Shown here in pieces: positions 9,463 through 18,311 of a stretch of DNA of 35,532 nt. Source of the DNA: a virus. The stretch is from IMG/VR virus record IMGVR_UViG_3300009146_000171, positions 1 to 35,532 of that record; one strand, 5' to 3'. The first letter of the stretch is position 1, and each line of letters opens with the position of its first letter. Position numbers and translations under genes: made by a program. Below the pieces are notes generated by a model that was given only the letters and a program-made list of their open reading frames with translations, made no database searches and was not told the origin of the DNA.

Positions 9463-11238
9463 CTATAATCCGTTGGCTCTCCGTAATGCTAGCCAGCGAT
9501 CCGTGTAATGCTTGAACAGTGTAAGATCACCACCGCTCATTCGCTTGATTGCTTCCTTAACAGTGGCATCATTCTGATTAAGGTCAATGATTGATTCGCC
9601 CTTTGGTCCCTTAGAAACCTTCACGAATGATTCATTGTTGAATTCAGGATACGCTTGAGTAATGGTCGTCAACGGTGAAGCTAATGAACTAGCTCTTGGT
9701 CCTCGTGTAGCACCCGGAGGAATAACACCCTGGCTCGGTGCAGTACCCGGAACAGGTGAACTAACTCCCGGTGCTACAGGATACTTAACTTCCGGTGCAG
9801 TTGGATAACCACCCGCAGTTGGCGGTAATCCTGCACCAACGTTTTGACCACGTAACGTTACCGTTCGAGTCGCATCGTTCTGTGCGCCAGTGAAACCAAA
9901 CTGTTCACTCTGTCTTTCACGCGCCGCATCAATCGTTCTACCAGTATTGAAGATTGATGTGTTTGCACTCCGCTGGCTATTTGTATCAGACTGCTGCCGA
10001 CCCAATCGACCCTCTTCTAACTTCTGAATAGCGGTCAATTCAGTTGGCAACATACCAGTTGGAACGTACTGCATCTGTCCGTCCACAACCTTCGACATGT
10101 AAACATTTCCATCTGGCCCAATCATTTCCTTGTAGCCAGCATCCTTCGCTTTCTGGACATCAAGGTAATACTGTGCGCGACGAATGTCTACACCTGCCGC
10201 GGTCAAGTCTGCAAGTCTATCAGCACGAATGTTATCCTGCTGTTTGTTGAATGCCTCGACCTGATTCTTATACCGTGTCTCAGCCATCGTTGCATCAGCG
10301 GCGACACGAGTACCTTTACTCTGCCACTTCTTGAATGCGTTCTCGTATGGCTGCTGATTCAGGTATTCCCCTAACTTAATACCCTGCCCAACGTCACCGG
10401 TATTGTAACCCTGTACACCAGCGGCAGCGGCATTCAATACTCGGCTCCAACCAGTTGGCTTATACTTATCACGGTCCGGTTCAGCTTTCAGGTATTCCTG
10501 ATACCGAGTCATTGGACCGTAATCATACGTGGGCATCTTTGGTTGTGCGGCAATTCTTGCTTCTTCTGCCGCCTTCGCCGCACGTTCTTCCGGTCCAAGC
10601 ATTCCCGCCGCACCGAAATCACCGTATGCACCACCACCTTTGCGCGCGGCACCCGATAACAAACCAGCGAAATCAATCGGTTCCTGTCGCGTATAACTTG
10701 GCTGCGCTGAAACTGGAACAGGTGTACCCGTTTGAGTTACTGGTGATGCTACTCTACGCGGAGCACTTGGAGCAACCCGCGGACGTGGTGCGCTTGCCTG
10801 CTGTGGTGAAACAAACGGTGGAGTTTGATAGTCAGGATTGAAGTTAGCCGCAGGTGCAATAACGTTAGTTAAATCGTTCGGTCGATTCAGTGACTTTCGT
10901 GGACCGAATGTAGTTTGTGGTAAATCAGCAGGTAAAGGAGCTTGAGCATTGATTTGCTGTGCCCGCTGATTCTGCTGCTGTCTCTGTAATTGTTCGTAAG
11001 GATCGAACAGAGTTCCCTGGTTCTCGTTGCCAATAATAAAGGGATCTTTACCAAGAGCCTCACGAAAGCTCGCGTATGGATCTCTATTCGCCGCATTGTA
11101 TATGTTCTGATCCATATCTCCATAAGGATCAAAAGACGTACCGCGGCCTGTACCGCTAGAGATTCCAAGTCTAGGATCCCAAGCGGTATCATCCGTCTGA
11201 TCTGGCATTAAATACTTTGCCCAATTTGATCCGGCCAT
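9463..11238 (-). CDS. Gln/Pro/Ala-rich putative internal virion protein (591 aa)
   Basis: The protein opens with MAGSNWAKYL, sharing the MAGS start with its downstream neighbour. It then has repeated DPYG/DPYE/DPYA-type segments, a Gln-rich stretch (QLQRQQQNQRAQQ) at about residues 83-95 and long Pro/Ser/Ala-rich low-complexity linkers. A helical region lies near residues 215-390, and a short folded-looking C-terminus contains LTTITQAYPEFNNESFVKVS. It lies 13 bases from the 1639-aa gene and 10 bases after the 623-aa gene. No enzymatic motif is seen. I infer one of a trio of internal or ejection proteins from position and low-complexity composition. Confidence 0.65.
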   Translation of the reverse strand: MAGSNWAKYLMPDQTDDTAWDPRLGISSGTGRGTSFDPYGDMDQNIYNAANRDPYASFREALGKDPFIIGNENQGTLFDPYEQLQRQQQNQRAQQINAQAPLPADLPQTTFGPRKSLNRPNDLTNVIAPAANFNPDYQTPPFVSPQQASAPRPRVAPSAPRRVASPVTQTGTPVPVSAQPSYTRQEPIDFAGLLSGAARKGGGAYGDFGAAGMLGPEERAAKAAEEARIAAQPKMPTYDYGPMTRYQEYLKAEPDRDKYKPTGWSRVLNAAAAGVQGYNTGDVGQGIKLGEYLNQQPYENAFKKWQSKGTRVAADATMAETRYKNQVEAFNKQQDNIRADRLADLTAAGVDIRRAQYYLDVQKAKDAGYKEMIGPDGNVYMSKVVDGQMQYVPTGMLPTELTAIQKLEEGRLGRQQSDTNSQRSANTSIFNTGRTIDAARERQSEQFGFTGAQNDATRTVTLRGQNVGAGLPPTAGGYPTAPEVKYPVAPGVSSPVPGTAPSQGVIPPGATRGPRASSLASPLTTITQAYPEFNNESFVKVSKGPKGESIIDLNQNDATVKEAIKRMSGGDLTLFKHYTDRWLALRRANGL

Positions 11239-11248
11239 GTGCTAGCTC

Positions 11249-13120
11249 CTAACCGTACGGGTTGTAATTGGGGCTCTTAGGGTCGTACCTATCATCGATA
11301 TCCTGACGATCTCTAGGCTGGCCGGTATCTGTTTGGTCAGTATTTGAACCGCCCTGCTTATAAACCGCAGCACCCGATAGACCCAATCCTGCCCACTTAC
11401 CCCAATCGATTCCACCGCCGGCATTAGCAGCATCAGTCTGCAATAAGCCGCGATTTGCACCCGCCCAAGAGTTTTCAATATCCAAACCAAAACGGTCACG
11501 GTCAAGAGTTTCATCCGTACCCAACAGAAGTCGCTGCTGATTGGTTGCGAACTGCTGACCACTCTGCTGCTGTTCACCAATCCAACGCTCATTACCCGCT
11601 ACGAAGTTTGCATACCAACGACTATTCGCATCGTCGATAGCGCGAGCCGCATTAGCATTGGATGCAGCGCGTGCAGCTTCTGCCGCTTTCTGTGCAGCAA
11701 TCTCAGTTAAACCTTTTGCACCAGCAATCTTACCTTCCTGCTGTAACTTCTGTGCAACTGATTCAGCCTGAGCCGCGGCAGTCTGTGCGGCAATCTTATT
11801 CTTTCCAATCGCATCAGCAAGGTTGGTTTCTAATGTACCCGCACCCTGCTGTGAACGAATGAATGCATCGTTAATCGAATCCTGCATATCCTTGTTAAGC
11901 CGACCGCTTAACTCAGTAGCAGTAATCTTGTTACCGGAAATATCCTTTTCAAGTTGCGCCTGCTGCTTTGCCGCTTCCGAATATCCGGTGATACGGTTAG
12001 CACCAACGCCTAACTCAAGAACATTCCCCGCATCCGTTCCCGCTTTACGATTCAATCCAAGCTGTTCCTGAATCGCATCTTCCGTACTAGCTAACCCTTC
12101 AATACCCCAACGCCTACCTTCACGAACGTTGGTTCCTAAATCAATCTCAGCGTCACGACGTGCAGTAGCTAAGTCCTGCATACCTCTACGATTTGCTTGT
12201 CCCGCTGCCGCAAGGAATCCCGCACCACCGCCACCCTGAATGTTTCGCAACCGCTGCGCTTCGCCCATTTGCTGAGCGTATGCGGCGGGAATACCCGATG
12301 TGGCCCTATCTCTAAAGTCCGCCCTATCCGCGTCAGACCAACCGCCAGTCTTAGCGAATTCAGAGTAACCCGTACCACGCCAACGAGCTAAATCTTCCTC
12401 AGAGATTCCACCACCCATCATGAAATCTTGAGTACCGCGTAACTGCTTCAACCGTTCAGGATCGATACCACCCGTAGCGGACCAAGCTCTAAGGTTATCA
12501 AGGTCAGAGTTAATCTTTGCTAATCGGTCGGGATCGTATCCACCCGTTCGACCCATCTCCGTAAGGGCATCTATTTGTCCCTGAATCTGAGCCTTAGCAT
12601 TCGGGTCAAACTGGAAATCTTTTAACTTCTGAATCGTGGCGTTAATTGAATCCTTTTGTGCAGGATCAATAGCACCTGATTGCGCCATCTTCTCAAGTTC
12701 TGAAACCTGAGCGCGCATCCGTTCCATATCAACAAGGCCAGTCTTACCAGCCTCTTTAAAGATATCTTCGGGTGCTTTCCACTTATCTTCTACAGGTGCA
12801 GCAGGCGTAGTAGTTCCAGCACCACCACCACCAGAATCACCACCGCCGCCACCACTAGAACCGCTAGAACCACTAGAACCTGGAGCTACGCCCGGATAAA
12901 GATTACGAATGTTATTGACAACGTTCGGATCTAATCCGCCGCCGGTGCCAGACATTCCCTCTAACGTACCCGTAAGCGCAGCTCTATCCCGTTTGGACTG
13001 TTCGTCTTTTTCTTTACGCTTCTGTTCTTGTTCGGCTGCGAACGAACCGAATCGCTCATTAACACGATCCTGCTCTGTGTTAATTTCCTGCTTAACTTCT
13101 GCCTTATCGCCTTTAGCCAT
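11249..13120 (-). CDS. Coiled-coil, Gly-linker putative internal virion protein (623 aa)
   Basis: The N-terminal ~50 residues are highly charged and helical (MAKGDKAEVKQEINTEQDR). A Ser/Gly linker follows at about residues 80-105. The rest is mostly Ala/Gln/Glu-rich and predicted helical, with many TGG-(I/Y/W)DP(E/D)R-like repeats between residues ~190 and 270 (GRTGGYDPDRL, ATGGIDPERL, AKTGGWSDADR). The C-terminus is Gly-rich (WGKWAGLGLSGAAVYKQGGS). GAGG lies 8 bases before the ATG. The repeats suggest a structural protein of the ejection group. No family is recognised. Confidence 0.65.
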   Translation of the reverse strand: MAKGDKAEVKQEINTEQDRVNERFGSFAAEQEQKRKEKDEQSKRDRAALTGTLEGMSGTGGGLDPNVVNNIRNLYPGVAPGSSGSSGSSGGGGGDSGGGGAGTTTPAAPVEDKWKAPEDIFKEAGKTGLVDMERMRAQVSELEKMAQSGAIDPAQKDSINATIQKLKDFQFDPNAKAQIQGQIDALTEMGRTGGYDPDRLAKINSDLDNLRAWSATGGIDPERLKQLRGTQDFMMGGGISEEDLARWRGTGYSEFAKTGGWSDADRADFRDRATSGIPAAYAQQMGEAQRLRNIQGGGGAGFLAAAGQANRRGMQDLATARRDAEIDLGTNVREGRRWGIEGLASTEDAIQEQLGLNRKAGTDAGNVLELGVGANRITGYSEAAKQQAQLEKDISGNKITATELSGRLNKDMQDSINDAFIRSQQGAGTLETNLADAIGKNKIAAQTAAAQAESVAQKLQQEGKIAGAKGLTEIAAQKAAEAARAASNANAARAIDDANSRWYANFVAGNERWIGEQQQSGQQFATNQQRLLLGTDETLDRDRFGLDIENSWAGANRGLLQTDAANAGGGIDWGKWAGLGLSGAAVYKQGGSNTDQTDTGQPRDRQDIDDRYDPKSPNYNPYG

Positions 13121-13121
13121 G

Positions 13122-13526
13122 TCAAATCCTCAGGACTAAGGAAGTACCGCGGGGTTCCTCGTGCCCGTATCTCTTTTTTAAGTACTTGAGAAACTCGGGT
13201 TCTTTCACCCAAGCATGAATCTCATTTAATCCCAAGCCCTTTGAATCGAGAATGGCTTGCTTCATCATTAGGTCCGTGGCCATCACTTTGTTTAATATCG
13301 ATATGTCAGGGTCCAACAACATAATCGATTCAACAATAGGATGTAAGTGACCCGCACCCAACATGACGCCGTTTTGGCGAACAACAATAGTACCGAAATC
13401 TAACCTCGGTTCAACCCAATTGAAATCTCGCTTATCATAGATAGCGCGCATTTCGGGGATGTCCGACGGAGTGATTCGAGCGGTACTTAAACCACCATCC
13501 GGAAGTTCTTTTCCGTTTATTCGCAT
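13122..13526 (-). CDS. GNAT-fold (T7 gp13/DUF2833-like) virion-module protein
   Basis: At 134 residues it is the size expected for the T7 gp13/DUF2833 group, phage proteins with an acetyltransferase-like fold. The order fits GNAT architecture: RITPSDIPEMRAIYD at the start, a strand pair VVRQNGVMLGAGHLHP, a helix (MATDLMMKQAILDSKGLG), then EIHAWVKEPEFLKYLKKRYGHEE before a final strand. The acetyl-CoA binding signature (Q/R-x-x-G-x-G/A) is not convincing, so an enzymatic role is uncertain. In T7 the comparable protein helps assemble the internal virion proteins, which matches the three large proteins encoded immediately downstream. Its stop is 1 base before the next start. Confidence 0.6.
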   Translation of the reverse strand: MRINGKELPDGGLSTARITPSDIPEMRAIYDKRDFNWVEPRLDFGTIVVRQNGVMLGAGHLHPIVESIMLLDPDISILNKVMATDLMMKQAILDSKGLGLNEIHAWVKEPEFLKYLKKRYGHEEPRGTSLVLRI

Positions 13527-13533
13527 CGCAAAC

Positions 13534-13614
13534 TCAAATCAGATGGAAGGCCCTTAGAATCACGAGCAACAGGACGACGAAAATAACAATCACAACGGCT
13601 CGTTCGATTGACAT
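13534..13614 (-). CDS. 26-residue single-span membrane microprotein
   Basis: This short frame reads MSIERAVVIVIFVVLLLVIL followed by RAFHLI and a stop. It has one short charged N-terminus and a continuous hydrophobic span of about 15 residues. GGAG lies 6 bases before the ATG at 13614; an in-frame ATG at 13620 is too close to that site. It exactly fills the gap between two late genes, ending 8 bases before the GNAT-like gene. Composition and fit strongly suggest a real membrane peptide, possibly holin-like or acting at genome delivery, but function is unknown. Confidence 0.6.
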   Translation of the reverse strand: MSIERAVVIVIFVVLLLVILRAFHLI

Positions 13615-13623
13615 GTCCATCTC

Positions 13624-13977
13624 CTAACTCGACGTATTGATACCGGCTAACGAATTCCACAGCGACGTTATCTGTGATTCTAAATCGATATCAGCCATCG
13701 TGTTCGTAGACGTTTTTGTTTCTTCATCGTATGTCGTACCCGCGATAACGTTTACGCCCATGACAACCTGTGCTCCCGCTTGACTCGTTGCCATCTGTGG
13801 CGATTGTACCACAGTCTGAGCGTATCGAGCACGATCTGAGTGATACGGTACATTTCCTGCCTCTGAAAGCACCACACCTGCAACACGCGCAAGCATTGCA
13901 GTAATACGTTCCACGAATCCGCCCGGACCAATATCACGAAGCAATGCCATTTGCTGAGTCGAAACTTCTACGGCCAT
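13624..13977 (-). CDS. Small conserved-looking virion-module protein, unknown
   Basis: This 117-residue protein has an N-terminal helix pair (MAVEVSTQQMALLRDIGPGG, then FVERITAMLARVAGVVLSE), a Tyr/Arg/Gln-rich middle (YHSDRARYAQTVVQSPQ) and a mixed C-terminus. The start overlaps the stop of the tail-fibre gene (TAATG), so translation is coupled to the fibre. It has no membrane span or enzymatic motif. Its place directly after the receptor-binding fibre could fit a fibre assembly factor or a minor structural protein. It is not recognised. Confidence 0.7.
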   Translation of the reverse strand: MAVEVSTQQMALLRDIGPGGFVERITAMLARVAGVVLSEAGNVPYHSDRARYAQTVVQSPQMATSQAGAQVVMGVNVIAGTTYDEETKTSTNTMADIDLESQITSLWNSLAGINTSS

Positions 13978-16013
13978 TAGTTCCCCTCCAATACCCTAAG
14001 TCGAGCGTATAACTCACGAATCGCCTGCCACATAATTGGCATTAGATAATCATTTGTCATGCTTAATGTTTCTAATTCTGCATTCACAATTCGTGTGCCG
14101 AGCTTCCCATCGATTTTGGCTAGAATATCCTGTGCAGAGAAGCTAGGAAATTTCTTATCCCAATAAGGGTATTTGTTTTCTACTGGCTGTAGTTCTTTCT
14201 TAAACGATGCAATGAATGGCTGTATAGAGTCTACCATATCAAGTACATCGGTAATAGGACCATGCTCATTCTTCATCCGAATGTCGGATGTGATTTGTGG
14301 TGCAACCTGTGTATATACCGTATACCACGATAACGTGGGTTCAGCACAATAATATGTATTCGCCGAAGCTGGCGAAACGTGCGCGGCAAATCTAACAGCA
14401 GGGTATGGACCAAATACAGCGATAACGGTATCGCCGGACATGATATCAACTTTACTCGCGCCGTAATGTGCTCGAACACAGGAACGAGCTGACGTTGCAA
14501 GCGTTGTACCCATTTCAAGCGTACCGGCTGCACTGTAATAGAATCCTGTATCCGGATAGCCGGTTAGCTGAATACTCGCATTCTGAGGAGTGCCGGTTGG
14601 AAATGTAAAACCACCATTGGCTGTAAGTTTACCCGGCGACGTAAGCGTCATTAGGTGTGTAGTACCGGGAGCATCATACCATTGTGTCTGACCACCTACT
14701 TGATGCACCGTATAGATAGCACTAAGTCCTGCCTTATACAATCTCATGCCAATGCCGGGAACACCACCAACGGATAATACAGCAGCCGGTTGGTTTAATG
14801 TGAGTCCACTAGCGTCTATATTTGCAAAGGCTACTGAACCATTAAAGGAATAAAAACTATGGGTAGTAGCAAAATATTGATTTGTGCCGTTCAGTAGAAA
14901 AGTTAACGTTGTAACACCATCAAAGTTTCGAAAACTATTGGTTCTAACAGGAACTCTAAAGTTAGCTTCTGTCCCGTTTAGAGAAAGTCGAAGCGTATCG
15001 CCAACTAAATTACGAAATAGATACGTTTCTGAGTCGAAATATATTGCCTGATTATAACCAATAATATTAGCTTGGGAAACATTAGCTTGACGATATGATA
15101 GCGTGGCCCCATTAGCATTTCCAGCGAGTTTTAATTCAGCAACAGCACTAGAGTTGCCAACTTGAAGTATAGGAGCATAAGTATATGTAGCGGCAGGGTC
15201 TAATTTCAATAAAGCAATGTGTATTCCGGCTGCGTCAATTCCATTGATGTCTGCTCCAGCAATCCTCAAACGTAAGTATGTAGCACCTAAATTAGGATTG
15301 ATTCGAACAGTTGTATTAAGTGGGGTAGATAAATAATTATTACCAACAATTACATGATTATTACTAATACCTGCTTCAAACGCAAAGAAAGTTGCAATAG
15401 CAGGAGACGTTGTGGATTCACCAATTGAAATATGGCTTAAATGACTAGCGGCTACACCAACGTTTAATTTAAGTGGTGAATTATTTAAGTACAAACCAGT
15501 GTTATTTACACTAGGTGGAGCAACAAATGACCACGAACCACTAATAGTTTCGTTCGCACCTACACGCGCGAGAATCGTTCCGTCAGCAATTGCAGTCTCA
15601 AGAATTTGTCCAGCAGAATTCGTTAACGTAGTCGGTGCGGAACCAGCAGTAATGATACCTGCGAGATGCGTATTGCCTGCAACGTGAAGCGAGGTTAATC
15701 CTGCAATGGTTCCACCGGTGATGGTTACAAGATTAGAATCCTGTAATGCCATCGAGCCTAGATTAAAGTTATCTAAGAATCCATTGATGTCACTTGCTCC
15801 CGTACCACCACCAGCAATACTCACAACAAGATTCACCCACGCCGTACCATTCCATGACTGGAATATGTTGAGTGAATGGTTGTATCGCTTTGCGCCCACA
15901 GGCGGATTGGTTGGATTCTCGGCAAGAGTATACGCATCGACTTCACGTCCTTTGAGCATGGACATGACATCGACTTTTAAATCTGCTAGTGTCGGGAGTA
16001 ACCAATCCGCCAT
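13977..16013 (-). CDS. Tail fibre/spike with C-terminal S74 self-cleaving chaperone domain
   Basis: This 678-residue protein has an N-terminal virion-attachment-like segment (MADWLLPTLADLKVDVMSML). A long beta-rich, Asn/Thr/Gly-rich shaft follows, with repeated LTLNQPA / SVGGVPGIGMRL-type strands typical of trimeric fibres. The C-terminal ~103 residues form a peptidase S74 intramolecular chaperone: SDIRMKNEHG begins at S576, and the Ser-Lys dyad would be S576/K581 at the expected spacing of five. The domain ends in a helical stalk (MWQAIRELYARLRVLEGN). Known S74 domains trimerise the fibre and then cut themselves off before the catalytic Ser. It probably forms a receptor-binding fibre or spike together with the glycosidase encoded just upstream. 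Confidence 0.9.
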   Translation of the reverse strand: MADWLLPTLADLKVDVMSMLKGREVDAYTLAENPTNPPVGAKRYNHSLNIFQSWNGTAWVNLVVSIAGGGTGASDINGFLDNFNLGSMALQDSNLVTITGGTIAGLTSLHVAGNTHLAGIITAGSAPTTLTNSAGQILETAIADGTILARVGANETISGSWSFVAPPSVNNTGLYLNNSPLKLNVGVAASHLSHISIGESTTSPAIATFFAFEAGISNNHVIVGNNYLSTPLNTTVRINPNLGATYLRLRIAGADINGIDAAGIHIALLKLDPAATYTYAPILQVGNSSAVAELKLAGNANGATLSYRQANVSQANIIGYNQAIYFDSETYLFRNLVGDTLRLSLNGTEANFRVPVRTNSFRNFDGVTTLTFLLNGTNQYFATTHSFYSFNGSVAFANIDASGLTLNQPAAVLSVGGVPGIGMRLYKAGLSAIYTVHQVGGQTQWYDAPGTTHLMTLTSPGKLTANGGFTFPTGTPQNASIQLTGYPDTGFYYSAAGTLEMGTTLATSARSCVRAHYGASKVDIMSGDTVIAVFGPYPAVRFAAHVSPASANTYYCAEPTLSWYTVYTQVAPQITSDIRMKNEHGPITDVLDMVDSIQPFIASFKKELQPVENKYPYWDKKFPSFSAQDILAKIDGKLGTRIVNAELETLSMTNDYLMPIMWQAIRELYARLRVLEGN

Positions 16014-16019
16014 GTGAGT

Positions 16020-17513
16020 TTACCTCAATCGTCCAATTACAAACTGCGCCGTGTAGCCTGGGTTTCCACCTTGCGACCGCACAAAGTTTAGCTTTGCTTC
16101 CGAACCTAAATCATACTGAATCTCAGATTGCTTGACACCATCGAACCCAATGAAGGTCATGAAGCATGCTCGTTTGCATCGTGCTCGCAAGTTTCCTTCA
16201 TCACCGTAGAACACGCCAAAGAATTCATTGCCCCGAATTCGATGGTCAAACCTTAACGTGTCCTCCGCCGTGGGTTCAAAAACTCTATCACCCTGAGACG
16301 AGCCAAAGTGAATCGCTTCGGGCCATGCCATGATATCAATTGGCATCCACTTTGCAACGCGAGCAACCTCGTAAAACCCTGGCCAACGGGTAATGTCTCC
16401 ATCGGACTTTACACCATCGGAGCAGAAGTAATTGAATCCTTGGTTTGAATTCAACGACTGAACGGCTAACGCAACCATATGGTTAGCATCAACATCTCGT
16501 CCTTCATAGCAATGCGAAGGCTTAACGCTTACCTTGTCACCCGGTCCAGTTGGCTCATCCTGAATTCCAAACTTCGAAGGCGGGTGGCCTTCCCATTGAA
16601 CGGAGAAGATGTGACGAATTCTATCATGGTCCTCAGCGCCACGATAGCCATGAATAGCAAAGAAGTTCCCGCCACACCATTCAGCAATCGAATCTTCATG
16701 CTCGTCAGGAGGTGCCGTAGTAGTAACAATAACATGAGGGCATACCTGTTGGAATGCCTGTAACGCCACTTCAATCTCATGTTTGTTATCCGCACCCGTT
16801 TGCCACGCTTCATTCCCACCGAATACATAGCATGCGGTCTTGAATTCCCTACGAGCTAACTGATGTCCAAGTTCGGTAAAGAATGAAACATGATCTTGAC
16901 CCGGCCAAAGCTCATAATCGCCGAGGTTATAACCACCCTTCATTCCGTACGAATCGAGCAAGTCACCTAGTTGTGACAATTTATCCCAGAAGTCTGGATT
17001 GTATCCCGGTCCGCATTCCCTGCCAGACCAGTAATCACCGAGAGTTCCAAGATTCATCCAGAAATGAATGAACGTGTATCCTGCGTCTCGGGCTTGAACA
17101 ATAATACGTTCAGCGTGTGCAGGGTCGCGGGTGAACTTGGAAAACAAATCGCCAACGTGAAGCCCAATCGGAAGGATACGGGTAACATCATCACAGTACC
17201 CCGCATCGTCAAGCCTCAATTGACCCTGAATTCCTACAAAGTTAGGATTCTCTGGCTTATCGGGCGGCTTCTGTGATTCTTCCCACTTCGGCCATTCGGT
17301 GATGTATTCAGGTGTAGACTTCCACCATGCTTCAAGGTTTTCCGAAGATAACGCATCCTGTGAATCTAAGTCTTGGGCAACGTTTAACCACGATGCCATA
17401 AACTCAGGATCTAAACAGGGATCAGTTCCCCGCCAAGGGGCGTACGTTTTCTGCAAGTGATAAATTGTTTCGATCTCGTGAGCCATCCACTGACGATAAG
17501 CCCCTGCTGCCAT
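16020..17513 (-). CDS. TIM-barrel glycoside-hydrolase-like tail protein
   Basis: From the chosen ATG at 17513 the protein has 497 residues. The start is favoured by AAGGAG 10 bases upstream; an ATG at 17543 would add 10 residues but has no proper spacing. The core (residues ~110-400) alternates strands and helices as in clan-A glycosidases. Strand-end FGGNEAWQTG (Glu ~235) resembles the acid/base Asn-Glu pair, and FGIQDEPTGPG (Glu ~320) resembles the nucleophile position. Aromatic and His-rich loops (IHFWMN, AIHGYRG) fit a sugar cleft. The C-terminal ~90 residues look like a beta-sandwich. It sits 6 bases before the S74 fibre gene. I infer a virion-associated depolymerase or glycosidase acting on a cell-surface glycan; substrate unknown. 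Confidence 0.75.
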   Translation of the reverse strand: MAAGAYRQWMAHEIETIYHLQKTYAPWRGTDPCLDPEFMASWLNVAQDLDSQDALSSENLEAWWKSTPEYITEWPKWEESQKPPDKPENPNFVGIQGQLRLDDAGYCDDVTRILPIGLHVGDLFSKFTRDPAHAERIIVQARDAGYTFIHFWMNLGTLGDYWSGRECGPGYNPDFWDKLSQLGDLLDSYGMKGGYNLGDYELWPGQDHVSFFTELGHQLARREFKTACYVFGGNEAWQTGADNKHEIEVALQAFQQVCPHVIVTTTAPPDEHEDSIAEWCGGNFFAIHGYRGAEDHDRIRHIFSVQWEGHPPSKFGIQDEPTGPGDKVSVKPSHCYEGRDVDANHMVALAVQSLNSNQGFNYFCSDGVKSDGDITRWPGFYEVARVAKWMPIDIMAWPEAIHFGSSQGDRVFEPTAEDTLRFDHRIRGNEFFGVFYGDEGNLRARCKRACFMTFIGFDGVKQSEIQYDLGSEAKLNFVRSQGGNPGYTAQFVIGRLR

Positions 17514-17649
17514 TGGATTCCAACTCCTTCTTGAGTTGTTCATTCTCCGCGGTTAATTCCGCGATTTTCTTTTCCTTGATGATTGATTCAATCACCAAGT
17601 TACCCACGACGCCACGAATATCGTCGATTGTTAACTGTACGTCTGCCAT
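17422..17649 (-). CDS. 75-residue coiled-coil protein overlapping the glycosidase gene
   Basis: It starts at ATG 17649, which shares bases with the upstream stop (TGATG). It reads MADVQLTIDDIRGVVGNLV, then a clear coiled coil (KIAELTAENEQLKKELE), then a Ser/Arg/Asn-rich tail. Its last ~92 bases overlap the start of the glycosidase in another frame, and the glycosidase ribosome site lies inside the coiled-coil codons. The coupled start and heptads support a real gene, possibly a trimerisation or tail-assembly factor. The tail after the coiled coil may not be conserved. Confidence 0.6.
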   Translation of the reverse strand: MADVQLTIDDIRGVVGNLVIESIIKEKKIAELTAENEQLKKELESNGSRGLSSVDGSRDRNNLSLAENVRPLAGN

Positions 17650-17948
17650 CAGAGTTTGCCTCTGGCCTTCCATGAAACGGTTCCAGTTACGCGTACGCCT
17701 GAAGTATTGAACACCATCACTTTGAATGATACCGGGTCCGGCACGTCATCAAAGATATAGATAGCATTCAAGCTCACTGGTCCTTCAGCGGTTACGGTAA
17801 TGGAATCAACATCCCTAAACGGCTTGTTAAAAAACACAACGGTGCCATCTGTATCTGTGACTAGTGATTGTACCTTTCCACCGTCTACGGTATGTTTGAT
17901 GTCCAACCTAAGTTGCAGATTGTACATCTGATAAAGTGCTTCAGCCAT
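17649..17948 (-). CDS. Beta-rich small tail protein
   Basis: The ATG at 17948 gives 99 residues; it overlaps the upstream stop by 8 bases and is preferred to a GTG 57 bases earlier that lacks a ribosome site. The sequence MAEALYQMYNLQLRLDIKHT leads into strands such as VTDTDGTVVFFNK, SITVTAEGPVSLNAIYIF and FKVMVFNTSGVRVTGTVSW, which suggests an Ig-like or jelly-roll fold. Position between tail proteins and coupling to both neighbours suggest a minor tail component. No family is recognised. Confidence 0.65.
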   Translation of the reverse strand: MAEALYQMYNLQLRLDIKHTVDGGKVQSLVTDTDGTVVFFNKPFRDVDSITVTAEGPVSLNAIYIFDDVPDPVSFKVMVFNTSGVRVTGTVSWKARGKL

Positions 17949-18303
17949 TGTCAAACATCCAATCGTAGTCGAATTGTAATGACAATCCTTTAGCGTTAGA
18001 GACACGAGCTAACACAACCTCTAGTACACCATCCGTAAGCAATACATTACCGCCAGTAGGTACTGCTTTAAATGGTGTAGTTCCCGGGACCAAAAGTGTT
18101 AACCCTGGCACCGGAGAACCATTGATTCTAATAGTGACGGTGACACTACCAAAATCTAGAGAGTGTATTAGCCCGTTGAATTTCCTCGGCGTTCTTGCTC
18201 GACTGATAAGCTTGACGATACCAACCGTAGGCGAACGTTCAAAGAACACCAATTCCGGTGTGAGTATTTTGGAGAGACTCTCCCAATCAACTGGCTTTGG
18301 CAT
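17941..18303 (-). CDS. Beta-rich small tail protein
   Basis: This 120-residue protein has GGAG 5 bases before the ATG. Strand-forming segments dominate: ELVFFERSPTVGIVKLI, FGSVTVTIRINGSPVPGLTL, VLLTDGVLEVVLARV and a final LSLQFDYDWMFDNG. It resembles a small carbohydrate-binding or beta-sandwich module in composition, but no motif is diagnostic. It lies 8 bases after the fibronectin-like tail gene in the tail cluster, so a minor tail or fibre-connector role is likely. Confidence 0.65.
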   Translation of the reverse strand: MPKPVDWESLSKILTPELVFFERSPTVGIVKLISRARTPRKFNGLIHSLDFGSVTVTIRINGSPVPGLTLLVPGTTPFKAVPTGGNVLLTDGVLEVVLARVSNAKGLSLQFDYDWMFDNG

Positions 18304-18311
18304 ACTCTCTC

